Assembly: GCA_008690995.1 (NCBI GenBank)
Contig: VRMN01000001.1
Span: 310,001 to 374,000, forward strand
Length of the DNA: 64,000 bases
Source: Porphyridium purpureum
Taxonomy: Eukaryota > Rhodophyta > Bangiophyceae > Porphyridiales > Porphyridiaceae
Direction of reading: 5' to 3'
Shown: positions 8,743 through 18,908 of the stretch, piece after piece
Layout of the letters: the number at the start of each line of letters is the position of its first letter
Position numbering within the stretch: the first letter of the stretch is position 1
Notes under the pieces: model-generated
What the model was told of the DNA's origin: nothing
The model's database searches: none
The model's input: only the letters and a program-made list of their open reading frames with translations
Program-made: the position numbers and the translations under genes

Positions 8743-11526
8743 CTAGTCACTCATTTCCGAGTCACCTTGAAGCGAATCAGATTCCTCAGGTTCCGTCACT
8801 GTAACAGTGCACGGGCTGCTGCCTTTCTCGTGAGAGTGCAGGGTAACAAAGCTAATACCTCCCTCCGAAGCAGGGTCTGCAACTATCTGAAGAGCACTGT
8901 CGTTGCGAAGCTGGCCTGAGAGCAGTGCTCGTGAGAGCTTGGTCACCAGCTCGTGCTCAATGAAGCGCTTGATGGGCCTGGCACCATAAACAGGATCGTA
9001 CGACTGCTTGAGGATCACATCTGCAGCTTCGGTCGTTGCGCTCAGTGTAATGTTGCGATCTTGCAGCCTCTTCTCGAGAAGCGAAAGCTGCAGGCTCACG
9101 ATCCGGTGCAGATTTTCCCAGCTCAGTTGATTGAAGACGACGACATCGTCCAGACGATTGAGCAATTCGGGGCGAAACTCGCTCTTGAGGTCTCGCATCA
9201 CTAGGGCTCGTTGAGTCGCTGCGACGCGTGCACGGTCCGCGACACTGTCTACTGGCAAAGATGTCAAATGGCGCGAGCCAATGTTGCTGGTCATAATTAC
9301 CAGCGTGTTGCTAAAGTCCACGGTGCGACCTTGCGAGTCAGTCAGTCGACCTTCGTCCAGCAGTTGCAAGAGGATGTTCAGTACCTGACGATGCGCCTTT
9401 TCAACTTCGTCTAAAAGCACCACGACGTATGGGCGGCGCCGCACAGCTTCAGTCAGCTGACCACCTTCATCGAATCCAATATAGCCTGGCGGCGCACCGA
9501 TGAGACGGCTCACGGAATGCGCCTCCATCAACTCGGAGCAATCAACGCGCACGATGTGCTTTTCGTCGTCAAACAGCTGTTCGGCTAGCGCCTTGGCCAA
9601 CTCCGTCTTACCTGACCCGCTTCCTCCAAGGAACAAGAAACTGCCGAGGGGCTGATTCACACGCGCCATCCCTGAACGACTGCGCAGTACGGCGTCCGCG
9701 ACAGCCTTGCAGCCTTCGTCTTGACCGACGACGCGTATTTTCAGCCGCTGCTCGAGTGCGAGGATCTTCTGCGCGTCTGTTTCCGTCAACTTCTGCACAG
9801 GAATGCCGGTCCATCGCGAAAGCACTTCGCCAATTTGATCAGGTCCGACAGTGTCGTTCAAAAGCCTGTCAGATTCCGCGTTTCTTGCCTCAGCCTGGTC
9901 TTGCTGCTTCTTTGCATCATCGCTTTCCTGCTTCTTCTGCTTGATCTTTTCAGCTAATTCCGGGATAGCGTAGTACTTCAGATCAGCAGCTAATGCGGTG
10001 TCACGATTTCTCTCTGCCTCGGCCAACTTGTTGCGCAGCGTTTCCATTCTGGACATGAGTTCCTTGAGTTCATTCACAGCTCCCAGTTCCTGTTGCATGC
10101 GCGCACGTAAAGGAGTTAGTTGCTCTTCTGTGTTCGCCAACTCAACTTGAAGAGTCTGCCTGCGCGCTTTGCTCAAGTCATCCTTTTCCTTCTCAAGTGC
10201 GGCTAACTCAATTTCAAGCGCCAGCTTCTTGTGTTCTAATTCATCAATCACGTCCGGTTGACTATCCAGCTGCACTCGCACGTTTGCGCATGCCTCGTCC
10301 ACCAAGTCTATGGCCTTGTCCGGGAGAAATCGGTTTGTAATATAACGCTTTGACAACTGCGCGGCCGCAATCAACGAAGAATCGCGAATGCGTACACCGT
10401 GATGAGTTTCGTATCTCTCCTTGAGGCCGCGCAGAATGCTGACGGTGTCCGCAACACTAGGCTCGCCGATGTAAACAGGCTGGAACCTTCGCTCAAATGC
10501 GGCATCCTTCTCGACGTGTTTGCGGTATTCTTCGAGCGTTGTTGCGCCGATGCAACGCAGTTCACCACGCGCCAACATGGGCTTCAGCAGATTTGCTGCG
10601 TCCATGCTGCCCTCGGCTTTCCCTGCGCCCATGAGTAAGTGAAGTTCGTCAATGAACAAAATGACGCTGTCCCTGGCTGAGCCAACTTCAGAGAGAACCG
10701 ACTTGAGGCGTTCCTCGAACTCTCCCCTGTGTGACGTCCCGGCTACGAGCGCGCCCACGTCGAGACCAAACACGCGTGCCTGCAGAGAAGCCGGCACATC
10801 ACCGCGCACGATACGCTGTGCCAAACCCTCTGCAATGGCTGTTTTGCCCACGCCTGGTTCACCGATCAGCACAGGATTGTTCTTCCTCCTGCGCGCGAGC
10901 ACCCTAATAACCCTGCGAATCTCATCATCCCTTCCAATCACCGGGTCCAACTTTCCGGATTCGGCCAGTTCTGTCAGGTTGACGGCATACTTGTTGAGCG
11001 CGTCGAAGCCTTGCTCTGCGTTTCTACTTGTAATCTTCTTGCCTCCCCTGAGACGCTTGACAGCATCCTCAATGGATGCCGGCGTCGCGCCGCACGGCGC
11101 GACTAGATTCGCAAAGTCGCGGTTGCGACTCGATGGAAGCATTTGGGATGGCAGTCCCCACAGCGCCAGAATCAACGTGTCCACTGACACAAAATCGTCT
11201 CCGCTCGCTTGTCTCAGCTTCTCTGTGTTGTTCAAAGCACTCATGAGATGCGCAGAAATGGAAGGCATGGACGCCGCACTCATGTTACCGTGCGTGGCGC
11301 GCGACACAGGCAACTTGCTCAACGCGTCATCGACACACTCGATGAACCGCTGCACGTCTGCGCCAGCTTGCGCCAGCACCGAGCGCAACAGGCGGTCGTT
11401 GTCATTCACCAGCACGTGAGCCACATGCACACTCTGCACCTCCGCATGTCCGCGGTCAAACGCATACTCCACACTCCCTCGCAGCACCTTGCTGCACTTG
11501 TCCGTCAACTTATCCTCCTGAAACAT
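8743..11526 (-). CDS. HSP101: HSP101/ClpB-type AAA+ disaggregase, cytosolic form
   Basis: A hexameric ATP-driven chaperone that threads aggregated proteins through its pore, working with Hsp70. The 927 residues follow the family order: N-domain (1-150, two Clp repeats), AAA1 (about 195-400; Walker A GEPGVGKT 222-229, Walker B LFIDE), a middle coiled coil (about 410-560), AAA2 (Walker A GGSGSGKT, Walker B VVLLDE, pore loop GAPPGYIGF), and a C-domain with an acidic tail ending SEMSD. No organelle leader precedes the N-domain, so it should act in cytosol and nucleus. One oddity: the AAA1 pore loop reads AGTSHRGEF where the family has AGAKYRGEF, so the substrate-gripping Tyr is His. The AAA2 Walker A also departs from the usual GPTGVGKT while keeping GxxxxGKT. 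A perfect heat-shock element lies upstream. Confidence 0.95.
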   Translation of the reverse strand: MFQEDKLTDKCSKVLRGSVEYAFDRGHAEVQSVHVAHVLVNDNDRLLRSVLAQAGADVQRFIECVDDALSKLPVSRATHGNMSAASMPSISAHLMSALNNTEKLRQASGDDFVSVDTLILALWGLPSQMLPSSRNRDFANLVAPCGATPASIEDAVKRLRGGKKITSRNAEQGFDALNKYAVNLTELAESGKLDPVIGRDDEIRRVIRVLARRRKNNPVLIGEPGVGKTAIAEGLAQRIVRGDVPASLQARVFGLDVGALVAGTSHRGEFEERLKSVLSEVGSARDSVILFIDELHLLMGAGKAEGSMDAANLLKPMLARGELRCIGATTLEEYRKHVEKDAAFERRFQPVYIGEPSVADTVSILRGLKERYETHHGVRIRDSSLIAAAQLSKRYITNRFLPDKAIDLVDEACANVRVQLDSQPDVIDELEHKKLALEIELAALEKEKDDLSKARRQTLQVELANTEEQLTPLRARMQQELGAVNELKELMSRMETLRNKLAEAERNRDTALAADLKYYAIPELAEKIKQKKQESDDAKKQQDQAEARNAESDRLLNDTVGPDQIGEVLSRWTGIPVQKLTETDAQKILALEQRLKIRVVGQDEGCKAVADAVLRSRSGMARVNQPLGSFLFLGGSGSGKTELAKALAEQLFDDEKHIVRVDCSELMEAHSVSRLIGAPPGYIGFDEGGQLTEAVRRRPYVVVLLDEVEKAHRQVLNILLQLLDEGRLTDSQGRTVDFSNTLVIMTSNIGSRHLTSLPVDSVADRARVAATQRALVMRDLKSEFRPELLNRLDDVVVFNQLSWENLHRIVSLQLSLLEKRLQDRNITLSATTEAADVILKQSYDPVYGARPIKRFIEHELVTKLSRALLSGQLRNDSALQIVADPASEGGISFVTLHSHEKGSSPCTVTVTEPEESDSLQGDSEMSD

Positions 11527-11665
11527 ACTTACTATCTCTAGTTGCGCTTCTTCCCTCTCCCTTTCCCGTCTCTCAGAGTCTCACTCAAACACACTAACAC
11601 CACATGTATACTTTCCGCGTCCCGCGCAGCACTGTCTCTCCGGATACCTTCGTGCACCAGTCCCG

Positions 11666-11673
11666 TTTATATA
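11666..11673 (-). promoter_or_regulatory. TATA box of HSP101
   Basis: On the minus strand the sequence reads TATATAAA, a consensus TATA box about 140 bp before the HSP101 start codon and on its 3' side of the heat-shock elements. Confidence 0.7.
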
Positions 11674-11720
11674 TTCCGGTACGCGCGCTCAGGTGGCGCG
11701 ATCCTGACACGCTGCCCCAA

Positions 11721-11766
11721 TTCCGAAAGTTCTGGCGCCTTTTTCTAAGAGAATTCTGGAACCTTC
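11721..11766. promoter_or_regulatory. Heat-shock elements (HSF binding sites)
   Basis: TTCtgGAAccTTC at 11754-11766 is three contiguous, alternating, perfectly spaced nTTCn/nGAAn units, the textbook site for trimeric heat-shock factor. A second partial site, GAAagTTC, lies at 11725-11732, with further TTC/GAA units between. They lie about 200-240 bp upstream of the HSP101 ATG and beyond its TATA box, exactly where a heat-inducible gene should carry them. Confidence 0.85.
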
Positions 11767-11895
11767 TCGGTTTCCCGGTTCAAGGATGACAATTGCCCTT
11801 ACCGGATGACTCTTGTTTCATCATTCAGAAGCACGTCATGATTACATGAAAGGTGTACTCGCGGTACAGTTTCGTTCCTCGGTTGAACATGATTC

Positions 11896-12202
11896 TGTTA
11901 AGATGTGTGGAGCATGGCAGTTAACGGTTAGTGGTTAACTTTTAGTCGTTAAGCCGTTAAGCTGATCACTGATAAGGGACGTGACTTGAGAAGGGAAACT
12001 CTCGGCTGCGGTTGTTGGCCGGCGGTAGGAGCGTAGGAGAATGGGTCCGTTGGCTTATAAGTCGCGCGCGAAGCTCGGTGCTGAGCGCGAGCGCGGTGGG
12101 CTTCGGTAGGGAGTGCGAGTTGGAAAAGTTATACGTTTAGAACTTGATAAACTTGGTCGTTGGATTGGAGGTTGTCCATCAGCGGAGCGAGGTTTCCGAA
12201 CA
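11896..12202 (+). repeat. 5' LTR of Copia A
   Basis: 307 bp, TGTTAAGATG...CCGAACA. Its first part carries repeated GTTAA/GGTTA words, including an inverted pair around 11925-11945. A TATA-like TTATAAG lies near 12055. It is the partner of 23616-23922. Confidence 0.95.
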
Positions 12203-12215
12203 TAAACGTATTACC

Positions 12216-13394
12216 ATGTCAACGAGAGGCGGTGCAGCGGGAGGAGCCAGGGGAGCGGCGGCGCGAGGAGGATCGCGTGGACGCGGAAAAGGGCACCACC
12301 TGACCACCGCTCGGGAGAAGGGGGCGATGGCGGAACTGCCGTTGTTAAAGTACACGGCGCGCGGATCCACCCCCGCCTACACTGTGGTCGCTTGGTTCAA
12401 AGAGTTAGGGAACTACGTCAGGCTCCACTTTGGAGAAGTTGGACGTATCTTCGATCTGAGCGAGCATGGAATGGAATACCCAACAGCAAATCCTCCATCT
12501 GCAGAGGCATTCGCAGCGGCAGAATTGTCGGGCCTCCCTCAAGATGTCGCAGCTCTCGTCAAGGCCGAGAACGTGCGCATAGTCATGCAGAGCTACCATA
12601 AGAAAGTCCGGGAGCTCGAAGAGGCCAAACCGAAGGTGTTTGCCGTGATCGTGGGGCAGCTGAGTGAAGCGTCTGTAGACGCACTGAAGCGCATGGGCTC
12701 ATTCGATGAGCTGGCAGCTTCTGCCAACGATCCCCTGGAGCTCGCCAAGCAGGTGCTTGCAGTGCACATGACGCTCGGATCTGACAGCGCTGTTCAGAAT
12801 CAGCTGTATGCGGCGGAAATGTTCCACAAGCTGGCAATGGAACCGGGTGAGTCGCTCGTGCATTTTCGAGCCAGGTTCGACGCGACAGTGCGAGCCATGG
12901 ATGCCGTTGGCGAGCACACAGGAGACGCGAAGAGGCTGGCTGCCGACTTCGCGCGCAAGCTCGAGATTTCGGGAGCGCACAGAAACACCATAGTGCACCT
13001 GCAAAACACGGGCGCGGTACTGGACACAGTGAATGAGATTGTGCGAGCAGTTTCAAACTATAAAGTCGTTCCAGTTGGAGCGGTCCCACGGGTCGGTACA
13101 ACTTTTGTGGCAGGACGTGAAGACGACGAAAGCAACGATGAGGATGAACCTCATTCCGGCAGCAAACCCGTGAAGCGCAAGGTGGATGTGAGCCGGGTGC
13201 GCTGCTACAATTGCCAGAGGATGGGCCACTTCAAATCGGACTGCACTGAACCAAACGTGGTGGTCACTCTTCGCCAGGAAGTTGAAGAGATGAAGAAAGC
13301 CCTGAGGGCAAAGAAGAAAGAGCGCAGCACTACGATGGTGGCCGTAGACGACGATGAGGCGACAGGTGGAAGTGAGTCGGGGAGCGACATTTGA
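12216..13394 (+). CDS. Copia A gag (capsid-nucleocapsid) region
   Basis: About 390 codons beginning just 13 bases after the 5' LTR. A basic Gly/Arg/Ala leader is followed by a helical capsid-like region and a CCHC zinc knuckle (CYNCQRMGHFKSDC, about residue 330). The tail is acidic and charged. Pol follows in the same reading frame after the gag terminator, an arrangement shared with Copia B. Confidence 0.85.
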   Translation: MSTRGGAAGGARGAAARGGSRGRGKGHHLTTAREKGAMAELPLLKYTARGSTPAYTVVAWFKELGNYVRLHFGEVGRIFDLSEHGMEYPTANPPSAEAFAAAELSGLPQDVAALVKAENVRIVMQSYHKKVRELEEAKPKVFAVIVGQLSEASVDALKRMGSFDELAASANDPLELAKQVLAVHMTLGSDSAVQNQLYAAEMFHKLAMEPGESLVHFRARFDATVRAMDAVGEHTGDAKRLAADFARKLEISGAHRNTIVHLQNTGAVLDTVNEIVRAVSNYKVVPVGAVPRVGTTFVAGREDDESNDEDEPHSGSKPVKRKVDVSRVRCYNCQRMGHFKSDCTEPNVVVTLRQEVEEMKKALRAKKKERSTTMVAVDDDEATGGSESGSDI

Positions 13395-13406
13395 CGGCGC
13401 GGCGCG

Positions 13407-14155
13407 TTGCTGCCAAAGCAGCACCGCGCGACTGTCTGCACAGGTGAGACGTTTGCAGTAGGAGAAATCGGGATTGACAGTTGCTCCAGCGACCACGTCT
13501 TTCGCGACCGTGACCTCGTGAAAAACACGAGGCGCGCAGCGAAAACGCTATTGTTGAACGGCATCAATTCGGCAAAGCCAGTGCGCATCGCATGTATTGG
13601 GGACAGTGAGTTTGGCACTGTCTACCTTTCGCGCAAGGTCTGCGGAAACGTACTCAGCCTGGGACGGTTGCGTGCTGACGGGCATAAAGTGCTCTTTCAT
13701 GATAGGTCTAATACATTTAGACTCTATTACGATAAAAGCATCTTTACGTTCCGTCCGCGCGCAGACCACATCTACACTACCACACTCCCAATCACCATAG
13801 GCAAAACACTGCTGCTCGAAGGAACAGCTGCGGAACGAGAAAATGATTTTTCGCCGAGACAGGTGGCAAGCGCAAAAGCGGCGCGCGATTTGGCGCGCAG
13901 GATGGCATATCCGTCACTCAAAAACTTGAGAGACGCACTGAGAAATGGCGGCATAATGAATTGCGAGGTGAGCGCGCGTGACGTAGATCGCGCGGAGACA
14001 ATCTGGGGCCCCGCGGTACCGGTTCTAAAAGGACGAGCCACCGGCCACAAAAGCCCGATCGAGCAGGAGTCCTGTCAAGCACGGATGAGTCGCGAAATAT
14101 CACTGCGCACAGACTTAATGTTTGTAGACGGCTATGTGTTCGTTGTGAGCGTGTG
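13407..14155 (+). CDS. Copia A pol, left part (protease and start of integrase)
   Basis: This part carries a Copia-type protease motif (IDSCSSDHVF, corresponding to the D-S/T-x-x-S-D/E-H block of the family), then the GAG-pre-integrase region and the start of integrase, where the chromovirus insertion ends it. It is a fossil part and is not treated as a host gene. Confidence 0.8.
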
Positions 14156-14447
14156 TGTCACAAACGGAGCTTCTTTTCTTTACTTCTTCTTCTCTCCTCC
14201 TCTACCTACTCTCTTCTTCCTAGCCTTTTTTCTTCGTTCGGCTGCCGCTCGCTCTGTTTTATACCCGCCTTCCGGCGCCGCAACGGCTTGCCCGGCGGGT
14301 TCAGCCCTCGGAATAACCCAATCCCGCGGCCCTCAACATAACTCAGCTGTACCACACGGTACACCCACAGCTGTACTTTCAGTACACTTAGGGACTGTAC
14401 CTCTGCGTACTCGCTGTACTGAGACCTGCATCAGGTCGCTCGCGACA
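14156..14447 (-). repeat. Chromovirus LTR (3' in element sense)
   Basis: 292 bp, matching 20090-20381 with one visible difference. It contains four CTGTAC words between 14347 and 14419 and a polypyrimidine stretch on the plus strand near 14167-14235. Confidence 0.95.
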
Positions 14448-15155
14448 TCCCACACTTCCCGCTTATCCACAGCGACCATTGCGATAGCGTGTTCTAAGCC
14501 CACGCGCCGCATGCATAGCAGCCGTTCCCGTGCCGCTCAACAGGTTCAAGCACAATGAGCTGAGATCGAGCGGACGAAGTACAGTGTAAGCTGACAGGGT
14601 ACAGTGCCAGCAACAGGGCCAAAAAAATAAGGTGGCCGGTGCCGCTCACAAGTGACGCCCACTGACAAGACCCCGTACAGGCTGCCATCCCCCTCCCCCG
14701 CTAACCTTAAAGGAAAGGTGCGCTGTTACGGCTCTGCCCAATGTCACCCCGGGGAATTACCCTAGCCACGGATCCCCAGCATTTCACAGGGGCAGTTTTC
14801 TCTAATCAGGGAGTGTCTAAGATCCTCTTCAATTCTCGTTTGCCAAACTGCCGAAATTTAGAGTATATACACCCCCAAATATGGACTCAGGTACAGTATT
14901 ACTGTACTTCACTGTACACAGACTGTACTTCATTTTGTTCTTTATCATTCGTTCTACCGTCTTGCTGCGGGCACGGCTCCTTCTTTACCGTCCAGCCATG
15001 GACACAGCTCCTTCTTTAATGTCCAGCAACGGACACAGCTCCTTCTTTATAGTCCAGCAACGGACCCAGCTCCTTCTTTACCGTCCAGCCACGGACACTC
15101 CATCTTTATTCGAACATTTTTTTTGAGAGCAGCGACGGCCGATAGCCACCCAGCG
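14448..15155 (-). other. Chromovirus 3' non-coding segment
   Basis: About 700 bp between the end of pol and the 3' LTR. It contains GTACAG/CTGTAC words at 14580-14610 and 14888-14935, and a 31-bp tandem repeat listed separately. A purine-rich tract (in element sense) adjoins the LTR at 14448-14465. No coding capacity is recognised. Confidence 0.6.
14972..15095. repeat. 31-bp tandem repeat, four units, inside the chromovirus
   Basis: Four head-to-tail units of the form CAGCTCCTTCTTTA plus a variable three to four bases plus GTCCAGCMACGGA, with a degenerate fifth unit after them. They lie in the 3' non-coding part of the chromovirus. Confidence 0.85.
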
Positions 15156-18100
15156 TCAAACACCTTCTGCCATGTCTCGGTACGCGGCTACCAGCATGGG
15201 CGGGAGCGTCTTCTCAGCCTCCCATGTGTCGCCTCGCTTCCCCATACCCCGCCATCTCACCTTGTACTCGCGGCCTCCACCCGCAGCCCGATCTTCCACA
15301 ATTGCCTCCACCACCCAACTTGCATCTCCTCCAGCGAACACGTTCGTGCCGGCCATGTCTACCACGTCCGGGTCTGCCTTGTGCAAGCGGTTCACATGCA
15401 CGAGCTGGCCATGGAGCTCTGCGTCATCTCGGCCGTTTGCGCTGACCACGACTGCGTGAACCCCGTTCCGCTTTGTGATGCGGAAAGGTCCGAGCCACGG
15501 CTTTGTCAGCTTGCGACCCTGCCTCGTACTTGGGCACCACACGTATACGATGTCGCCCTCGGCAAACGTTTCCTTGTTCCGATGAATGTTTCTGTCATAG
15601 TACCTTGCAAACCTCTCGGCGTTCTCCGACATCTTATTCCCGGCGAGCCGATAGGCGCGCGCCAGCTGTGCGGAGATATCTTGCGGTTGCTGGCCCCCTT
15701 CAACCGCTCGCGGTCCGGCCATGCTTGCCCAGTCCTTGGCTGGCGACCCAAACATCATTTCGTACGGCGAGAAGCCGGTGGCTGCGTGGCGCGACGTGTT
15801 GTACGCGTAGGTTACAACGGACAGCCACCTATCCCAGTCGCGCGAGCTTGCACTGACGTACGCCGACAGCATCTTGCACAGGGTCGCATTGAAGCGCTCC
15901 ACCCTTCCGTTCGTCTGCGGGTGGTAGGCTGTCGTCATGAGCCTCCGGATTCCGAGTCTGGCGCAAAGCGACGTGATCACCTCACCGACAAAGTTTGAGC
16001 CCCGGTCGGACAAGATGGACTCCGGCGGGCCAAAGACAGTCAACCACGTCTGCAGGAAACTCCGCGCCACGGTCTCTGCCTTCTCGTCCGGGAGCGCCAC
16101 GGCAACCGCCCATCGCGTCCAAGCATCCATCATGACGAGCACCTTGATATTTCCCGTTCGCGTCTCCGGACTGATGGTGAGGATGTCCATGCCTACAATT
16201 TCAAAGCGTCTGGACGCCGAGTACTGCACCATCGCCGCGTTCCGGCGGGGTGGTGGTGCCTTGCGCGCTATGCACTCGTGGCAGCACCGAACGAACTTCC
16301 GAACGTCTTCTGTCCACCCGGGCCACCACCACTGCGCGTCGGCTATCCTCGCCGCCGTCCTCGCCGTCCCCATGTGAGCTGACAGCGGGGCTCCGTGATA
16401 GACGTTGAGAACTGCCGACACAAGCGCGTCAGGGACCACCCGCCTGGGCATGTCTTTCAGCAACGCAAACACAATCCCGTCTTCGTCCACGATATACTCA
16501 GGGAAGGAGTACTTTGGCGCGGGTCCTGATAGGTTCTTGAGCTCCGCGCAGATTTGCTCGTCCTCTGCGTACGCTGCTCTGAGCTCGTCGTCCGTGGGCA
16601 CAGCGTATAGCGCCCCACTGTCTTGCGTGTCCCGTACCTCCCGGACCTCTTCTTCCGTGCCAGTGTCCAGAGGAGTACGCGATAGCGCATCGGCCACGAT
16701 ATTCGCTGCGCCTGGCTTGTGCTTCACGTCAAACTCGAAATCTTGCACGCGCATGATCCACCTTGCCGTCCGACCCCGTGGCTCTTTCTGGCGAAGCAGC
16801 CACAGCAGCGCCGAGTGATCCGTCACGAGAATGAACTTCTTGCCGAACAGATAGTGCCTGAACTTTTCCATGGATAGTATGGCACCCAAGCACTCTTGCT
16901 CCGTGACGCTGTAGTTCAGCTCTGCGCCTCGGAATGCCCTTGAGTAAAAGGCCACCGGGCGCCGCTGGTCCCCTTGAAGCAAGACCGCGCCAATGCCCAC
17001 CTGGCTCGCGTCGACTTCAAGAACCATCTCGGCGGCCGGATTGAATGCAACCAGGACTGCGCTACCGTCGTCCATCGGATCACCTAGCGCATGGCGTAGG
17101 TCTATGAACGCGGCGCGCTGGTCGTCCCCGAATCTGCTCGCCCACTCTGCGCCACCGGCCGTCTTCCGGTGGAAGCCACCTTTCTTGTCCGTCAATCCGA
17201 GCCCAGTCAGCGCTCGCCTCAGCGGGAGGGCACGCTCCTCGAAGTTCGGTATGAAGTTACGAAACCAGCCGACCAGTCCCAGGAACCGCTGCAGGTCCTT
17301 CGCTTCTTCTGGCTCTGGCCACTCCAGGATTGCCCGCGTCTTATCTACCCCAGGCCGCAAACCTTGCGGGCCAATGCGATGGCCCAGAAACTGTACTTCT
17401 GCCAGAGCAATCTTGCACTTGCGGGCCGACAGTGTAAGTCCCGACGCCGCGAACCTTCGCAAGATCTGACGAAGTCCTTCCACATGTTCCTCGAAGGTCT
17501 CATGTCCCACTGTCAGATCGTCAATGTAGATCTGCGCGTGTGCATGGCGCATAGGGCCCAAAATCCGGTTGTTGAGTCGCTGAAACGTTGGCGGGCTATT
17601 GCAGCAGCCCTGCGGCAGACGCGTGTATTCAAATAGCCCCTCACGTGTGATCATGGCAGTCAAATGCATGCTTTCTGGCGCAAGGGGCACCTGGAAAAAC
17701 CCGTCCTTGAGATCGAGAGCGCTCTTCCATCGGCGCCTCGAAAGCCAGTCGAGCATCTCCCCAACGTCTGGGATTGGGTACCTGTCCTTGATTGTGATTG
17801 CATTGAGCGGGCGAAAGTCGGTAGTCATCCGATACGATCCATCTGGTTTCCGGATCAGTACGTTGGCTGCTGCACACTCCGACGTGCTCGGCTGCAGCAC
17901 TCCCTTAGCGACAAGGGCTTCGACCAGGCTGCGCTCAGCCTCGTTCTCGGCCTCTGAGCGCCTGCGCACTTTGGCCACCAGAGGGCGCTGGCCCGGTTCG
18001 ACAGTGATGGTGTGTTCCACCAGGTCCGTTAATCCCATGGACGGCCTGAACAGCACCCACGCCTCAGCTAGGACGTCGCCGACTCGTTTGCGCTGCTCGG

Positions 18101-18908
18101 GCTCGAGATGCCCAAGCTCGATGGCCGCGGCGTTGCGCAGGGCTTCCTCTTTCTCGGCCGCGTGCTTCTGCTCCAGCTGGGCGATTCGACGATCAATCTC
18201 GCCCGGTTCTTCAAGATGACCGATGTGTTCTGGGCCCGGCAGACCACTCACTTGCTCGAACGGTAGAGAACCTCCACGCTTGAAGAACACAGCTTGACCT
18301 GGCAGCACGGCCGCGACTTCTCGAACCTGGAAGTCCCAGCCGATTAAGAGATCTGTCTTGAGGTGTTCCGCCACTCGGACCGTCTCGCACGGAAAAACGA
18401 AAGACCCGAGATGCAGATCCAGAAACCCAACGCTGACTCTGCCCAAGGAGGCGCCGTCCGGCCCTCGCGCTCCCCAACTTGACGGCTGCGTTTTCAAGCC
18501 GAGCCGGTCAGCCACGCTCGGGCTCACCCATGTTGAGTTTGCGCCCGTGTCCAGAACTGCCAGTGCGACCACTGCCTGGCCACATGCGGTGAGCTTCACC
18601 CGCAACGTCGGACTGTTGTCCGCACGCACGGCCAGCTCCGCGTCGCCGTCTTGTTCCTTGGCGTACGCCGCGCCTTGCAACTCTGCCTCACCTGAGGCAT
18701 CGCCCGGCTCCCACCATTCCATGCAGGGGGCAGCTACTGCTTGCTGCCCCACTGCCCGTTTTTTGGTCCGTGGCTCAAGCCACCGTCCGGATACGGCGCA
18801 CGTGGTGCTCCACCTTGGCCCGCGGGGCGATGCACTCCCCCATCGGCCCGTGGCCATCCATTGCGGCAATCCCTCTTCAAGTGTCCAAGTTCGCCGCACT
18901 GCCAGCAC
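15156..18908 (-). CDS. Chromovirus pol (PR-RT-RH-IN-chromodomain)
   Basis: About 1250 codons, open throughout. The aspartic protease has DTGANSTWV (about 120). Reverse transcriptase has YIDDLTVGHE in its active-site block, followed by RNase H (TDHSALLWLL region). Integrase has an N-terminal zinc-binding segment with CHEC, a D-D-E core (GMDI, LSDRGSNF, NGRVERFN) and, at the C-terminus, a chromodomain (VVEAIVEDR...YKVRWRGM...TWEAEKTL). The chromodomain places it among chromoviruses, which are known to target marked chromatin. Confidence 0.95.
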   Translation of the reverse strand: MLAVRRTWTLEEGLPQWMATGRWGSASPRGPRWSTTCAVSGRWLEPRTKKRAVGQQAVAAPCMEWWEPGDASGEAELQGAAYAKEQDGDAELAVRADNSPTLRVKLTACGQAVVALAVLDTGANSTWVSPSVADRLGLKTQPSSWGARGPDGASLGRVSVGFLDLHLGSFVFPCETVRVAEHLKTDLLIGWDFQVREVAAVLPGQAVFFKRGGSLPFEQVSGLPGPEHIGHLEEPGEIDRRIAQLEQKHAAEKEEALRNAAAIELGHLEPEQRKRVGDVLAEAWVLFRPSMGLTDLVEHTITVEPGQRPLVAKVRRRSEAENEAERSLVEALVAKGVLQPSTSECAAANVLIRKPDGSYRMTTDFRPLNAITIKDRYPIPDVGEMLDWLSRRRWKSALDLKDGFFQVPLAPESMHLTAMITREGLFEYTRLPQGCCNSPPTFQRLNNRILGPMRHAHAQIYIDDLTVGHETFEEHVEGLRQILRRFAASGLTLSARKCKIALAEVQFLGHRIGPQGLRPGVDKTRAILEWPEPEEAKDLQRFLGLVGWFRNFIPNFEERALPLRRALTGLGLTDKKGGFHRKTAGGAEWASRFGDDQRAAFIDLRHALGDPMDDGSAVLVAFNPAAEMVLEVDASQVGIGAVLLQGDQRRPVAFYSRAFRGAELNYSVTEQECLGAILSMEKFRHYLFGKKFILVTDHSALLWLLRQKEPRGRTARWIMRVQDFEFDVKHKPGAANIVADALSRTPLDTGTEEEVREVRDTQDSGALYAVPTDDELRAAYAEDEQICAELKNLSGPAPKYSFPEYIVDEDGIVFALLKDMPRRVVPDALVSAVLNVYHGAPLSAHMGTARTAARIADAQWWWPGWTEDVRKFVRCCHECIARKAPPPRRNAAMVQYSASRRFEIVGMDILTISPETRTGNIKVLVMMDAWTRWAVAVALPDEKAETVARSFLQTWLTVFGPPESILSDRGSNFVGEVITSLCARLGIRRLMTTAYHPQTNGRVERFNATLCKMLSAYVSASSRDWDRWLSVVTYAYNTSRHAATGFSPYEMMFGSPAKDWASMAGPRAVEGGQQPQDISAQLARAYRLAGNKMSENAERFARYYDRNIHRNKETFAEGDIVYVWCPSTRQGRKLTKPWLGPFRITKRNGVHAVVVSANGRDDAELHGQLVHVNRLHKADPDVVDMAGTNVFAGGDASWVVEAIVEDRAAGGGREYKVRWRGMGKRGDTWEAEKTLPPMLVAAYRDMAEGV

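Larger units (their letters stand above)
11527..11895 (-). promoter_or_regulatory. HSP101 promoter region
   Basis: The 5' flank of HSP101, running up to the left end of Copia A. It contains a TATA box and heat-shock elements (listed separately), all in proper order for minus-strand transcription. The retrotransposon begins 370 bp from the HSP101 start codon, just beyond the heat-shock elements. Confidence 0.75.

Noticed and set aside
14972-15095. CRISPR-like array
   Set aside because: The 31-bp units are contiguous with no spacers, lie inside a eukaryotic retroelement, and have no cas genes nearby.
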